Part shown: one piece after another, positions 1 through 7,677 of the stretch
Layout of the letters: every line of letters begins with the position of its first letter
Position numbering within the stretch: position 1 is the stretch's first letter
Assembly (NCBI RefSeq): GCF_003863355.1
Contig: NZ_QQWG01000001.1
Location: 372,001-436,000 of the forward strand
Length of the DNA stretch: 64,000 bases
DNA from: Ancylomarina euxina
Lineage (GTDB): Bacteria; Bacteroidota; Bacteroidia; Bacteroidales; Marinifilaceae
Direction of reading: 5' to 3'
Made by a program: the position numbers and the translations under genes
The notes under the pieces: model-generated
Told to the model about the DNA's origin: nothing
Seen by the model: only the letters and a program-made list of their open reading frames with translations
Database searches by the model: none

Positions 1-525
1 TCCTCCTTTTTCTTTATTTAATACCAAGCCAGTTCTTAGAATAGATGTTCTAATTCCTAATGTTTCAAATTGCCTTGCGGCTTGTTCCCAAACTAAGCAC
101 GTTTGACCGAGAAAATCATTTGCAGCATGATTATCTTCAGTAAATATTGTGTCAGAAGTGATGGATCCGTAATACCCAATGGCTGATGCTGAAATAAAGG
201 CCTTCAGTTCTTTTTTCTGTTTTTTGACTTCGTTAAAAATGAGATTGGCAGATTGAACACGACTGTCAAGAATAAGTTTCTTCCTAGAAACGGTCCATCT
301 CTTTTCAGCTATATTAGCACCTGCTAAATGAATGATATAGTCGGATGAGCTTATGGCTTCAGGATCGATTTGATTATTTGTTGGATCCCAAAGATATGTT
401 TTGAGCTTCTTACTTTTATTTATACTTCGACTCAAAATAGCAACATGATAGCCTTTCATTCTCAGTTTCTCACAAAGAACTTTACCCACAACACCTGATC
501 CGCCACTGATTAATACCTGAGCCAT
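1..525 (-). CDS. TIGR01777-type NAD(P)-binding epimerase, 3' end outside window
   Basis: The first 175 residues are present, starting at the ATG at 525; the C-terminal part lies beyond base 1. The protein opens with a Rossmann nucleotide-binding loop (GGSGVVGK, residues 8-15). It goes on with YIIHLAGANIAEKRW, ISASAIGYYG and RTGLVLNKEKGG, the typical path of the SDR-type epimerase family that includes E. coli YfcH. Family members are about 300 residues, so roughly 120 are missing. The natural substrate of this family is not known; the Tyr of SAIGYYG is the expected SDR catalytic residue. A 114-base gap separates it from the next gene on the same strand, so the two may be cotranscribed. Confidence 0.85.
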   Translation of the reverse strand, partial: MAQVLISGGSGVVGKVLCEKLRMKGYHVAILSRSINKSKKLKTYLWDPTNNQIDPEAISSSDYIIHLAGANIAEKRWTVSRKKLILDSRVQSANLIFNEVKKQKKELKAFISASAIGYYGSITSDTIFTEDNHAANDFLGQTCLVWEQAARQFETLGIRTSILRTGLVLNKEKGG

Positions 526-600
526 ATTTTAGAAATTTTAGGAGATTATTTCCTAAATTAATAAAAAAGGACGACACTAATAGTTTAGACGTGAAATCAA

Positions 601-630
601 GAAAAATCCCAAACCGAATGGCTTGGGATT
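601..630 (-). terminator. Rho-independent terminator of the glycosyltransferase gene
   Basis: Inverted repeat AATCCCAA (605-612) / TTGGGATT (623-630), followed on the minus strand by a T run (A run at 602-606). It lies just after the glycosyltransferase stop codon. Confidence 0.55.
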
Positions 631-639
631 GATATGAGT

Positions 640-1659
640 TTATTGTTTTTTAGGACGTTTCGATTTGTCGAAGAAGAAATTGTCGAATACGATACGTTCT
701 TCTTTCTTAAGTAACAGAATTAGGATTGTACTTTTTAGAAAGCCATATCCATAGCTAAAGAGTTGAATAAAACTGGCTAAAATGGCTAGTAAGGAAATGG
801 ATAAACTCTTTGTTTTAATCAATGATTCCATAAACAGAATGATTGCTATAAGAGCTAAAGGACTTAAGAATATTGGATTAATAGCAATAGAGAGCACTAT
901 CAATAATAAACTAAATAGTAGAAATAGTGTTGGGAAAGTGTAGGTCAATTTAAACTTATCAGGATACCATTTAATCAACACCGGACGCATTACTCCAAAC
1001 TTATAGACTTGTTTTATGAATTTTGAGAAATCAATTCTCCTTTTATGAAAAACATAGGCATCTTCAATCAATCCCACTCGGAATCCGGCATTCATTATAC
1101 GATAACTCAAATCAGGATCCTCGCCAGGGGTTACATCGGTATAGCCACCTACTTTTTTATAAACGGCTTGGCTAATCCCCATATTAAAACTACGAGGTTG
1201 GTATTGATCGAGTTTATTCTTTTTACCTCTTACCCCACCAGTTGTAATGATTGAGGTCATAGCATAGTTTATGGCTTTTTGAACCTTACTGAAGGATTCA
1301 TGAGCACTATCTGGTCCTCCAAAAGCATCGAGAGGAGTTTGGGCTAAATGTTTTTCTACCTCTTCGAAATACTGAGGCGGTATAATACAATCGGAATCGA
1401 AGAAAATTAAATAGTCTCCTGTGGCCATGCTCATACCCACATTACGACTATCTCCAGGACCTGAATTTGCTTTGAAATGATATTTAATATCAAGATTATT
1501 GGCATAATTCTTAATAATAGTAGAACAATCTTCCGAAGAACCATCTTCAATTATAATGATATCGAAATTCTTAAAAGACTGTTTGGCTAAACTTTCTAAT
1601 AATTCTTCAGCTTCATTAGGTCTGTTATAAATGGGAACAATGACTGAATATTTGGGCAT
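640..1659 (-). CDS. Family 2 glycosyltransferase with C-terminal membrane segments
   Basis: 339 residues. The GT-A fold N-terminus VIVPIYNR (6-13), an EDGSSEDC loop near 39-45, the DXD-type metal/nucleotide-sugar site DSD (88-90) and the acceptor-side motif GEDPDLSYR (179-187) place it in glycosyltransferase family 2. Three hydrophobic segments (about 241-260, 263-281 and 288-318) anchor the C-terminus, so the catalytic domain should sit on the cytoplasmic face of the inner membrane. The likely job is transfer of a sugar to a lipid-linked or surface glycan. Acceptor and donor cannot be read from the sequence. No other glycan genes lie beside it, so it looks like a stand-alone enzyme. Confidence 0.85.
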   Translation of the reverse strand: MPKYSVIVPIYNRPNEAEELLESLAKQSFKNFDIIIIEDGSSEDCSTIIKNYANNLDIKYHFKANSGPGDSRNVGMSMATGDYLIFFDSDCIIPPQYFEEVEKHLAQTPLDAFGGPDSAHESFSKVQKAINYAMTSIITTGGVRGKKNKLDQYQPRSFNMGISQAVYKKVGGYTDVTPGEDPDLSYRIMNAGFRVGLIEDAYVFHKRRIDFSKFIKQVYKFGVMRPVLIKWYPDKFKLTYTFPTLFLLFSLLLIVLSIAINPIFLSPLALIAIILFMESLIKTKSLSISLLAILASFIQLFSYGYGFLKSTILILLLKKEERIVFDNFFFDKSKRPKKQ

Positions 1660-1729
1660 GCTAATTCGATTATAGTGTTGAAATATGGAGGATTTCTAGT
1701 GTATTTCCCTCATTATTATATTTTCAACC

Positions 1730-1737
1730 CAAACTTA
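1730..1737 (-). promoter_or_regulatory. Possible Bacteroidota -7 element for the glycosyltransferase
   Basis: CAAACTTA is the reverse complement of the TAnnTTTG -7 consensus, about 70 bases before the start codon. No clear TTTG lies at the -33 position, so this is a weak call. Confidence 0.3.
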
Positions 1738-1816
1738 GCAAATATGAAGGGTTTTATTGGGGTTGATTGCATTAAAAAATAGAAACTCTTCTGGCTAATG
1801 TCCATTGCTTTATTCA

Positions 1817-1847
1817 TTTGCTTCCATTTATTTAATAAGTATCTTTG
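1817..1847 (+). promoter_or_regulatory. Canonical Bacteroidota promoter (TTTG-N19-TATCTTTG)
   Basis: TTTG at 1817-1820, a 19-base spacer, then TATCTTTG at 1840-1847. This matches the primary sigma factor consensus of Bacteroidota exactly. The predicted start of transcription leaves about 20 bases before the TTG start of the helicase gene. Confidence 0.75.
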
Positions 1848-1872
1848 TGCCCAAACTAAATAAATATCTGTT

Positions 1873-2994
1873 TTGGAGAATTTTAAAGAACTTGGAGTAA
1901 GAAAAGACTTTCTTAAGGGGTTGGACGATATGAATATTGTGAAGCCTACCGAAATACAAAGTAGAGTAATTCCAATATTACTAAGTGGAGATGCTGATCT
2001 TATTGGTCAGGCTCAGACAGGAACAGGAAAGACTGCAGCTTTTGGTTTGCCTATGCTTCACCGTATCAATACACACCATAAAGTTGTGCAAGGCTTAATC
2101 TTGTGTCCTACCAGAGAATTGGGACAACAAATTGCTAAGCAGCTCTTCAAATTTACAAAGTTTTCGGAGCAAATATTTACAGAAGCAGTATATGGAGGAG
2201 CGCCTATCGATAAGCAAATTGCTGCCTTGCGACGTCCTACTCATATTATTGTTGCGACTCCTGGCCGCTTGATCGATCTGGTAAAGAAAAAAGCAGTGGA
2301 TTTAAGTCATGTATGTACCGTAGTTTTAGATGAGGCAGATGAGATGTTGAGTATGGGTTTCAAGAAGGAACTTGATGAGATCCTGACTTACACAGCTTCT
2401 GCTCAAAATAAATGGTTGTTTTCTGCAACGATGCCTCAGGGAATAAGACAGATGGTGAATCAGCATTTGGCAAGTAATGCTCACAGAATTGAAGTCAGTG
2501 GTAAAAATGTTGTGAATAAGAATATTGAGCATAAATTCTTGGTTTGTGATGAGAAAGAGAAACTAAATATTCTACTTCAATTTTTAAGCTCACAAAGTGG
2601 TAATAGAGGCTTGATTTTCTGTAAAACAAAAGTTGCAACGCAAACTTTAGCCAAGCAGCTTATTGCCAGAAATATTCCTGCTGATGGCCTACATGGTGAT
2701 CTTTTACAAAAGGAGCGTGATAAGGTAATGCGAGCATTTAAGAATGGTAGTTTGCAAATGATTGTAGCGACTGACTTAGCAGCTCGTGGGATAGACGTAG
2801 AGGGACTTTCTTATGTGGTGCATTATCAACTACCGGATAAGGAAGAATACTACACACACCGAAGCGGTAGAACCGCTCGTGCAGGTAAGGAAGGACTTTC
2901 TCTATCTTTAGTAACAACTAAGGAATTGAAGAGTATCAGGTATTTTCAAAAAGCATTAAATATTAGTTTTAAGCAAATCAGACAAACAAAATAG
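1873..2994 (+). CDS. DEAD-box ATP-dependent RNA helicase, short form, TTG start
   Basis: 373 residues covering the two RecA-like domains and almost nothing else. Visible motifs are an upstream Phe (residue 4) and Q motif (TEIQS, 26-30), AQTGTGKT (47-54), DEAD (153-156), SAT (184-186), ATDLAARGID (about 299-308) and the motif VI variant HRSGRTARAG (329-338). The start is TTG: an in-frame stop lies 12 bases upstream, a perfect promoter ends about 25 bases upstream, and starting at the next ATG would delete the upstream aromatic residue and the beginning of the Q-motif region. There is no C-terminal RNA-binding or basic tail, unlike DbpA or CshA types. Likely role: RNA remodelling in ribosome assembly or RNA decay. 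Confidence 0.9.
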   Translation: MENFKELGVRKDFLKGLDDMNIVKPTEIQSRVIPILLSGDADLIGQAQTGTGKTAAFGLPMLHRINTHHKVVQGLILCPTRELGQQIAKQLFKFTKFSEQIFTEAVYGGAPIDKQIAALRRPTHIIVATPGRLIDLVKKKAVDLSHVCTVVLDEADEMLSMGFKKELDEILTYTASAQNKWLFSATMPQGIRQMVNQHLASNAHRIEVSGKNVVNKNIEHKFLVCDEKEKLNILLQFLSSQSGNRGLIFCKTKVATQTLAKQLIARNIPADGLHGDLLQKERDKVMRAFKNGSLQMIVATDLAARGIDVEGLSYVVHYQLPDKEEYYTHRSGRTARAGKEGLSLSLVTTKELKSIRYFQKALNISFKQIRQTK

Positions 2995-3020
2995 TTTTAG
3001 GTTCAACCTAAATCAGATAT

Positions 3021-3057
3021 AAAAAAAACTCATGATTTTAGAATCATGAGTTTTTTT
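3021..3057. terminator. Bidirectional terminator between convergent helicase genes
   Basis: A 10-bp stem, ACTCATGATT / AATCATGAGT, with a 4-base loop. It is flanked by an A run on the left and a T run on the right, so it can serve both converging transcripts. Confidence 0.85.
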
Positions 3058-3080
3058 GTGCTGTATGAGTTGTGAAAACT

Positions 3081-4373
3081 CTAGTCTCTTCTTTTGGTAA
3101 AAGGCTTACGTCTTCTATCTGTTTTGTGTTTGTTTTCAGGATCAACTTTCTTCTTTGAATCTGACCTGTCATCAGTACGACGAGGTTTATGAGATCTCTG
3201 AGGTCTTTGGGGTTTCTCAACAGGCTCGTTATCGCCAGAATTTAAAAATGGATGTTCTTCGATAACTGTAATTTGTTGAGCAATTAACTTTTGAATATCC
3301 TTCAAATAGGCTCTTTCTTCAATGTCGCAGAATGATATAGCGATACCACTTGCCGCAGCTCTACCTGTACGTCCAATTCGATGCACATATGTTTCAGCAA
3401 TATTTGGCAAGTCGAAGTTGACAACCAAAGCTAAATCTGAAACATCGATGCCACGTGCAGCAATATCAGTAGCAACAAGTACATTAGTTTTGCCTTCTTT
3501 AAAATTAAGCAAGGCATTTTGTCTTTGATTCTGAGACTTGTTTCCATGAATAGCTTCAGAGTGAATATCGACCTTCTTTAAGAACTTGGTGATTTTATCA
3601 GCACCATGTTTTGTTCTTGTAAAGATAAGAGTTGATTGAACCGCGTTACGAGTTAAAAGATGAATCAATAACTTTGGTTTATTCTTCTTACTTACGTAGT
3701 ATAAGGCTTGTTCAACACGTTCTGCTGTTGTTTTCTTTGGCTCAATAGTAACCTTCTCAGGATTACCCAGAATCTTTTGAGATAATTTCACAATAGCAGG
3801 AGGCATAGTTGCCGAAAAGAAAAGTGATTGTCTTTTGGTCGGTAACTTGGCTACAATTTTACGAATATCGTTAACAAAGCCCATGTCCAGCATGTGGTCA
3901 GCTTCATCAAGAACAGAATATCTCACATCCTTTAATGAGATGTAACCTTGATCCATTAAGTCTAAAAGTCGACCTGGAGTTGCAACCAGAATATCAACAC
4001 CTCTGCGGAGTGCTTGTGTTTGTGGTCCCTGTTTTACCCCACCAAAAATTACGGTGTTTACAATGCCAGTATGTTTACCATATTCGCTAAAACTATCACC
4101 AATTTGAATAGCCAGTTCTCTTGTGGGTGTTACGATTAGGGCCTTAATTTTACGTTGACCGGTATTCTTAATTTGGTCATTGTAAATGTGTTGAAGAATT
4201 GGAATAGCAAATGCTGCTGTTTTTCCAGTTCCCGTTTGTGCACAACCTAATAGGTCCTTTCTTTTAAGAAGGATTGGAATAGATTGTTCTTGAATAGGTG
4301 AGGGATATGTATAACCTTTGGCCTCTAGAGCTTCCAGGATAGGATCAATAATTCCTAAGTCTTTGAATGTCAT
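3081..4373 (-). CDS. DEAD-box RNA helicase, RhlE type, with basic C-terminal tail
   Basis: 430 residues. The N-terminus FKDLGIIDPILEAL and the Q motif (SPIQEQS) are followed by AQTGTGKT (45-52), DEAD (156-159), SAT (187-189) and HRIGRTGRA. The last ~57 residues are a lysine/arginine-rich low-complexity tail typical of RhlE-type helicases, where it adds non-specific RNA affinity. Such enzymes work on rRNA maturation and cold adaptation. It runs convergently to a second, tail-less DEAD-box helicase, and the two share a bidirectional terminator. A -7-like element lies only 20 bases upstream, which implies a very short 5' leader. Confidence 0.92.
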   Translation of the reverse strand: MTFKDLGIIDPILEALEAKGYTYPSPIQEQSIPILLKRKDLLGCAQTGTGKTAAFAIPILQHIYNDQIKNTGQRKIKALIVTPTRELAIQIGDSFSEYGKHTGIVNTVIFGGVKQGPQTQALRRGVDILVATPGRLLDLMDQGYISLKDVRYSVLDEADHMLDMGFVNDIRKIVAKLPTKRQSLFFSATMPPAIVKLSQKILGNPEKVTIEPKKTTAERVEQALYYVSKKNKPKLLIHLLTRNAVQSTLIFTRTKHGADKITKFLKKVDIHSEAIHGNKSQNQRQNALLNFKEGKTNVLVATDIAARGIDVSDLALVVNFDLPNIAETYVHRIGRTGRAAASGIAISFCDIEERAYLKDIQKLIAQQITVIEEHPFLNSGDNEPVEKPQRPQRSHKPRRTDDRSDSKKKVDPENKHKTDRRRKPFTKRRD

Positions 4374-4392
4374 GTATGATTTATAAAAGCGA

Positions 4393-4400
4393 CAAAGATA
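4393..4400 (-). promoter_or_regulatory. Possible -7 element for the RhlE-type helicase
   Basis: CAAAGATA, reverse complement TATCTTTG, is a full match to TAnnTTTG, 20 bases before the ATG. The -33 box is not recognisable. Confidence 0.4.
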
Positions 4401-4558
4401 GGGTAATAGTTTGAAATTCTGTGCTTTTGCGAATAAATGCGTATAATTATTTGAACTTCAGGTAAATCCTCACCCCTTTTTCATCTTACAAAAATCCCAC
4501 TTCCTCATAAGAAAGAAGGGGATACTATTGCTATTAATAATTCAGTTGTCACTTACTG

Positions 4559-6070
4559 TTAGGAAAATGAAAGCCATGAGCTTTGATCCTTATACTCTTC
4601 AGTAGGTGATACATTAGTTTGAAATTTATATGAACTAACCAGCATCGAAATTTCATGTTTGATGGTTTCTAAACTGTCGTTAATTAAATCAGATCTAAAG
4701 CCTTTTGCCCCCAATTGAACGACATGATCGGCAGCGACTACCTTACTAATGATTTTACCTAGATCAACAATTTTTCTTTGTGGTGTTTTAGTATCTAAGT
4801 TGAAATCAACCAAATTTTTGAAATAATCTGAGACATTTTTGGTCAGTTCATGATTCTTGAAGAAATCTGAAAGATTCATATTCTTCTTTTTTGTCATGAT
4901 TTTCATCACCATCTCAGAAAGTTGCGTGTAAAGCATATCGTTTGAGCCTTCAAAAATCTGAAAAGGGCGAGAGTCAATAATGGCTCTTGAACCTATACTT
5001 TCAGCCTTGTAGCCATTAGCTCCACTCAATTGAGTTAGTGTTTGTGCAGCTTCTTGCATCATATCTGTAATATATGCCTTCATGCTGTTGGCTTCAATAG
5101 CGGCCGTTGCTAAGTTATTCTCTATGCCACTAATTAGCGAACTTCTAGAACACATAGCAGAACAAATAGTAAAAGCAGATTGAATTCTTCCAATTTGATG
5201 ACGTACTTGATCCAAATTAATTAATGGCTTGCCACCAACAATTCTATTGGAACAGTGTTTGATTGATTCGTCAAGCATGCGGCGAATAAAGCCCATTCCC
5301 ATGCCGGGGAATTGTAAACGGCTACGGTGCAAGAGGTCCATCATCAATTTTAAACCAGTTGTTTCGGGCTCTAGTTTATACTGCTCAGGAACCTGTATAT
5401 CTATTGAGTTCTTGCCATATGGAATAGGGTATAGGCCTAAGTTATTGTAATATTCTTCAACCTTAATAACTTGTTGGGGCTGTTGAACGTCACAAATAAA
5501 AAAGTCAATATCCCGACCTAGTTTCCCATTCTGATCTTGAGGGCGTGAGGTCATTAGCCAGTAATCGGCCATACCTGTAAGTCCTTGCCAATGCTTGGTT
5601 CCTTTTATGTGGTAGGATTCACCTATTTTGACATTTGAAGTCTGCATACCTAATGCATCACTACCAAAATCGGGTTCAGTAATCATTAAACCACCCATGT
5701 TCTGCTGAGTAAGGAAACGGTCAAAAATGCCTTTTTTTACATTTTCTTGTGCGTACTTTGCAACAGGCTCCAGGAATAAAGCAATATTAATACCAAAGGT
5801 TAAGGCTAATGGAAGCGATTCGTAGGAAGCCGTGTCCAAAATGCCCAAGCATTCTTTCACTTTAGCTCCACGACCACCATATTCTTTAGGAATAGCTACC
5901 GATAAAGGGTTCTTTGCCATGATATCTCTTAGTACCAGTGCTGGAAATCCTCTTTTCTGGATAAACTTTGCGATATCATCTTTCTCGTAAAAAGCACTTT
6001 GTATCGTCTTTTTAATAGCGCTCAGGAACTCTGAAAAAGGAAGATGTTCCGCGATATTAGAACTTATCAT
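4559..6070 (-). CDS. Acyl-CoA dehydrogenase family flavoprotein
   Basis: 503 residues, against about 380 for plain acyl-CoA dehydrogenases; the extra length is mainly a C-terminal helical extension. TEPDFGSDAL (131-140) is the flavin-site motif of the family. FEGSND (373-378) contains the position of the catalytic base: E374 corresponds to the Glu of the medium-chain enzyme. It would oxidise an acyl-CoA to the 2-enoyl-CoA with FAD, passing electrons to an electron-transfer flavoprotein. No etfAB or other beta-oxidation gene is beside it, so the chain length of the substrate is open. Confidence 0.88.
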   Translation of the reverse strand: MISSNIAEHLPFSEFLSAIKKTIQSAFYEKDDIAKFIQKRGFPALVLRDIMAKNPLSVAIPKEYGGRGAKVKECLGILDTASYESLPLALTFGINIALFLEPVAKYAQENVKKGIFDRFLTQQNMGGLMITEPDFGSDALGMQTSNVKIGESYHIKGTKHWQGLTGMADYWLMTSRPQDQNGKLGRDIDFFICDVQQPQQVIKVEEYYNNLGLYPIPYGKNSIDIQVPEQYKLEPETTGLKLMMDLLHRSRLQFPGMGMGFIRRMLDESIKHCSNRIVGGKPLINLDQVRHQIGRIQSAFTICSAMCSRSSLISGIENNLATAAIEANSMKAYITDMMQEAAQTLTQLSGANGYKAESIGSRAIIDSRPFQIFEGSNDMLYTQLSEMVMKIMTKKKNMNLSDFFKNHELTKNVSDYFKNLVDFNLDTKTPQRKIVDLGKIISKVVAADHVVQLGAKGFRSDLINDSLETIKHEISMLVSSYKFQTNVSPTEEYKDQSSWLSFS

Positions 6071-6114
6071 CTATTATTTATTTTAAATTAGTACAAATAA
6101 GAATAGTTGTAGTG

Positions 6115-6122
6115 CAAAGCTA
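6115..6122 (-). promoter_or_regulatory. Possible -7 element for the acyl-CoA dehydrogenase
   Basis: CAAAGCTA, reverse complement TAGCTTTG, matches TAnnTTTG about 45 bases before the start codon. The -33 element is degenerate. Confidence 0.4.
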
Positions 6123-6407
6123 AGATTAAATAATAGATAAAGACATGTAAGTCTGATTATTTGCTATTCAATTATTTTCCCGTGAAATAATTAAATTTGA
6201 CAAGCTCATAAAATGATCTTTCTTTTAAGAAATAGTTGTTGTTTCATTAAGATGTATTTAAGGCTTGACTGTACCTATTTTCAATGTCATTCGAAAAAAT
6301 GATATTTGTTTGAATGTTTTTTTTGAGCATATCTTCCTGATAAAAAGCAATTTTGATTTGTTGGGAAAAAAAATATTCGTTTTTTTGAAAAAAATAAGGG
6401 GAGACTC

Positions 6408-6438
6408 TTGTATAATTGGGGAAAAGCGCTTAGTTTTG
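6408..6438 (+). promoter_or_regulatory. Likely promoter of the tRNA-Asn cluster
   Basis: TTG (6408-6410), a 20-base spacer and a perfect TAGTTTTG (6431-6438), about 60 bases before the first tRNA. Confidence 0.5.
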
Positions 6439-6497
6439 CATCGCAAATTTAGTCAATAAAGCGTGTCTTTATAAACAAGAAAAATTTGTAAATAAAT

Positions 6498-6571
6498 TCC
6501 TTTTTAGCTCAGTTGGTTAGAGCATCTGACTGTTAATCAGAGGGTCCCTGGTTCGAGTCCAGGAAAGGGAG
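6498..6571 (+). tRNA. tRNA-Asn(GTT), copy 1
   Basis: 74 bases fold as a cloverleaf. The acceptor stem is TCCTTTT / AAAGGGA with one G-T pair, the D arm is GCTC/GAGC, and the anticodon loop CTGTTAA lies between TCTGA and TCAGA. The T arm is CCTGG-TTCGAGT-CCAGG. Anticodon GTT reads asparagine codons. The 3' CCA is not encoded; the sequence continues G-CAAAA. Confidence 0.97.
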
Positions 6572-6617
6572 CAAAAACCGATACTGTGAGGTTTTTAAAA
6601 ATAAATATCAGTTGTAT

Positions 6618-6691
6618 TCCTTTTTAGCTCAGTTGGTTAGAGCATCTGACTGTTAATCAGAGGGTCCCTGGTTCGAGTCCAGGAAAGGGAG
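6618..6691 (+). tRNA. tRNA-Asn(GTT), copy 2
   Basis: Identical in sequence to copy 1 and 120 bases downstream of it, with a nearly identical spacer. It is part of a tandem duplication. CCA is not encoded. Confidence 0.97.
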
Positions 6692-6736
6692 CAAAAACCG
6701 ATACTGTGAGGTTTTAAAAAAGAACATCAGTTATAT

Positions 6737-6810
6737 TCCTTTTTAGCTCAGTTGGTTAGAGCATCTGACTGTTAATCAGAGGGTCCCTGGTTCGAGTCCA
6801 GGAAAGGGAG
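6737..6810 (+). tRNA. tRNA-Asn(GTT), copy 3
   Basis: Identical to copies 1 and 2, 119 bases after copy 2. It is followed at once by a strong terminator, so the three genes probably form one transcript. CCA is not encoded. Confidence 0.97.
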
Positions 6811-6813
6811 CAG

Positions 6814-6844
6814 AAGCCGTTCGATTTTTTCGAGCGGCTTTTTA
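6814..6844 (+). terminator. Terminator of the tRNA-Asn transcript
   Basis: Stem AAGCCGTTCGA / TCGAGCGGCTT with one G-T pair and a T-rich loop, followed by a T run. It starts three bases after the last tRNA. Confidence 0.85.
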
Positions 6845-6876
6845 TATTATACTGTTTTTCCAAATTAATCTTAAAG

Positions 6877-7503
6877 TCAATCAATAGAACATTGTTCAGG
6901 TATCTCTGATAAGATTTGTTGTAAAAGCAGATCTGATTCTGGTACGCGATATAATTCTGTAAAAATAGAAAGAATCATTTGCGTTATTTCTTGATGTTTA
7001 TAGGATTCTATTTTTTGTGGTGTATTTACCATTAATATGACCTCAGTAGTTTCTGTTCCGTTGAGCGAGGGTACGTAGCTTTTAAGTCCTTGAATTTGTT
7101 TGAATTTATTTCTGATATAGAATTTCATTCTTTGCTGACGCTGAGTGGTGTTGCTTCCTAATAAGGGGTTTTCTAACTCAGCCACCAATGCTTGTTTTTG
7201 CACACCTACAATCTCAACTAAGTGTTTTAAAAAGTTGGTGCCCAAACCACTTCCTTGATAACTTTGTCGTACGGCAAAATACTCTAAGAGGGTAAAAGTC
7301 GAATTCGATAGATTCCATAAAATAGCCATGGCTAACACGTTCCCATTCTCTTTAGCTACTATGAATTGTCCTTGAGGGGATACAATTCTGCCTAGTAAGC
7401 TTTCGGTGCTTTGTTGTTCTTCGGGAGGGAAAGCTTCATGGTAGATTGATAGAGCCTCATTGAAATCAGGATCATTGCTTTCGGATAGTATTTTGTATAT
7501 CAT
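6877..7503 (-). CDS. GNAT-family N-acetyltransferase
   Basis: 208 residues from the ATG at 7503; a GTG lies one codon upstream. The central part reads FAVRQSYQGSGLGTNFLKHL, the acetyl-CoA pyrophosphate-binding motif A of GNAT proteins (Q/RxxGxG/A). The N-terminus is a typical GNAT first strand, and the last ~50 residues are an extra helical tail. It should transfer an acetyl group from acetyl-CoA to an amine; the acceptor is unknown. It stands alone, in opposite orientation to the tRNA genes. Confidence 0.75.
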   Translation of the reverse strand: MIYKILSESNDPDFNEALSIYHEAFPPEEQQSTESLLGRIVSPQGQFIVAKENGNVLAMAILWNLSNSTFTLLEYFAVRQSYQGSGLGTNFLKHLVEIVGVQKQALVAELENPLLGSNTTQRQQRMKFYIRNKFKQIQGLKSYVPSLNGTETTEVILMVNTPQKIESYKHQEITQMILSIFTELYRVPESDLLLQQILSEIPEQCSID

Positions 7504-7612
7504 CACTTTTTTTTTGTAAATGTAGCAAAGAAGTCTGCAGTTTTCAACGATTGATAATATGCTAGAGCAGAAAGGAAGACTGTTATTTCATGTTTTTGGA
7601 TAAGATAAAAAA

Positions 7613-7658
7613 GGGTAAAAAAAAGAGAGTATTCAAATCTTGAATACTCTCTTTTTTT
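7613..7658. terminator. Bidirectional terminator, mainly for the M16 peptidase gene
   Basis: A perfect 13-bp stem (7624-7636 with 7640-7652) and a 3-base loop, flanked by an A run on the left and seven T on the right. In the minus direction it follows the M16 gene by about 20 bases. Confidence 0.85.
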
Positions 7659-7677
7659 AGAATTTCACTATCGTGAT

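Larger units (their letters stand above)
6071..6497. other. Non-coding AT-rich stretch upstream of the tRNA cluster
   Basis: No convincing gene. The two small open frames here (about 6258-6459) overlap each other on opposite strands and are low-complexity. The stretch holds a -7-like element for the acyl-CoA dehydrogenase (6115-6122, minus) and a likely tRNA promoter at 6408-6438. Confidence 0.6.

Noticed and set aside
6258-6459. Two small open frames before the tRNA cluster
   Set aside because: They overlap on opposite strands, are poly-Lys/Phe low complexity, and a tRNA promoter lies inside.
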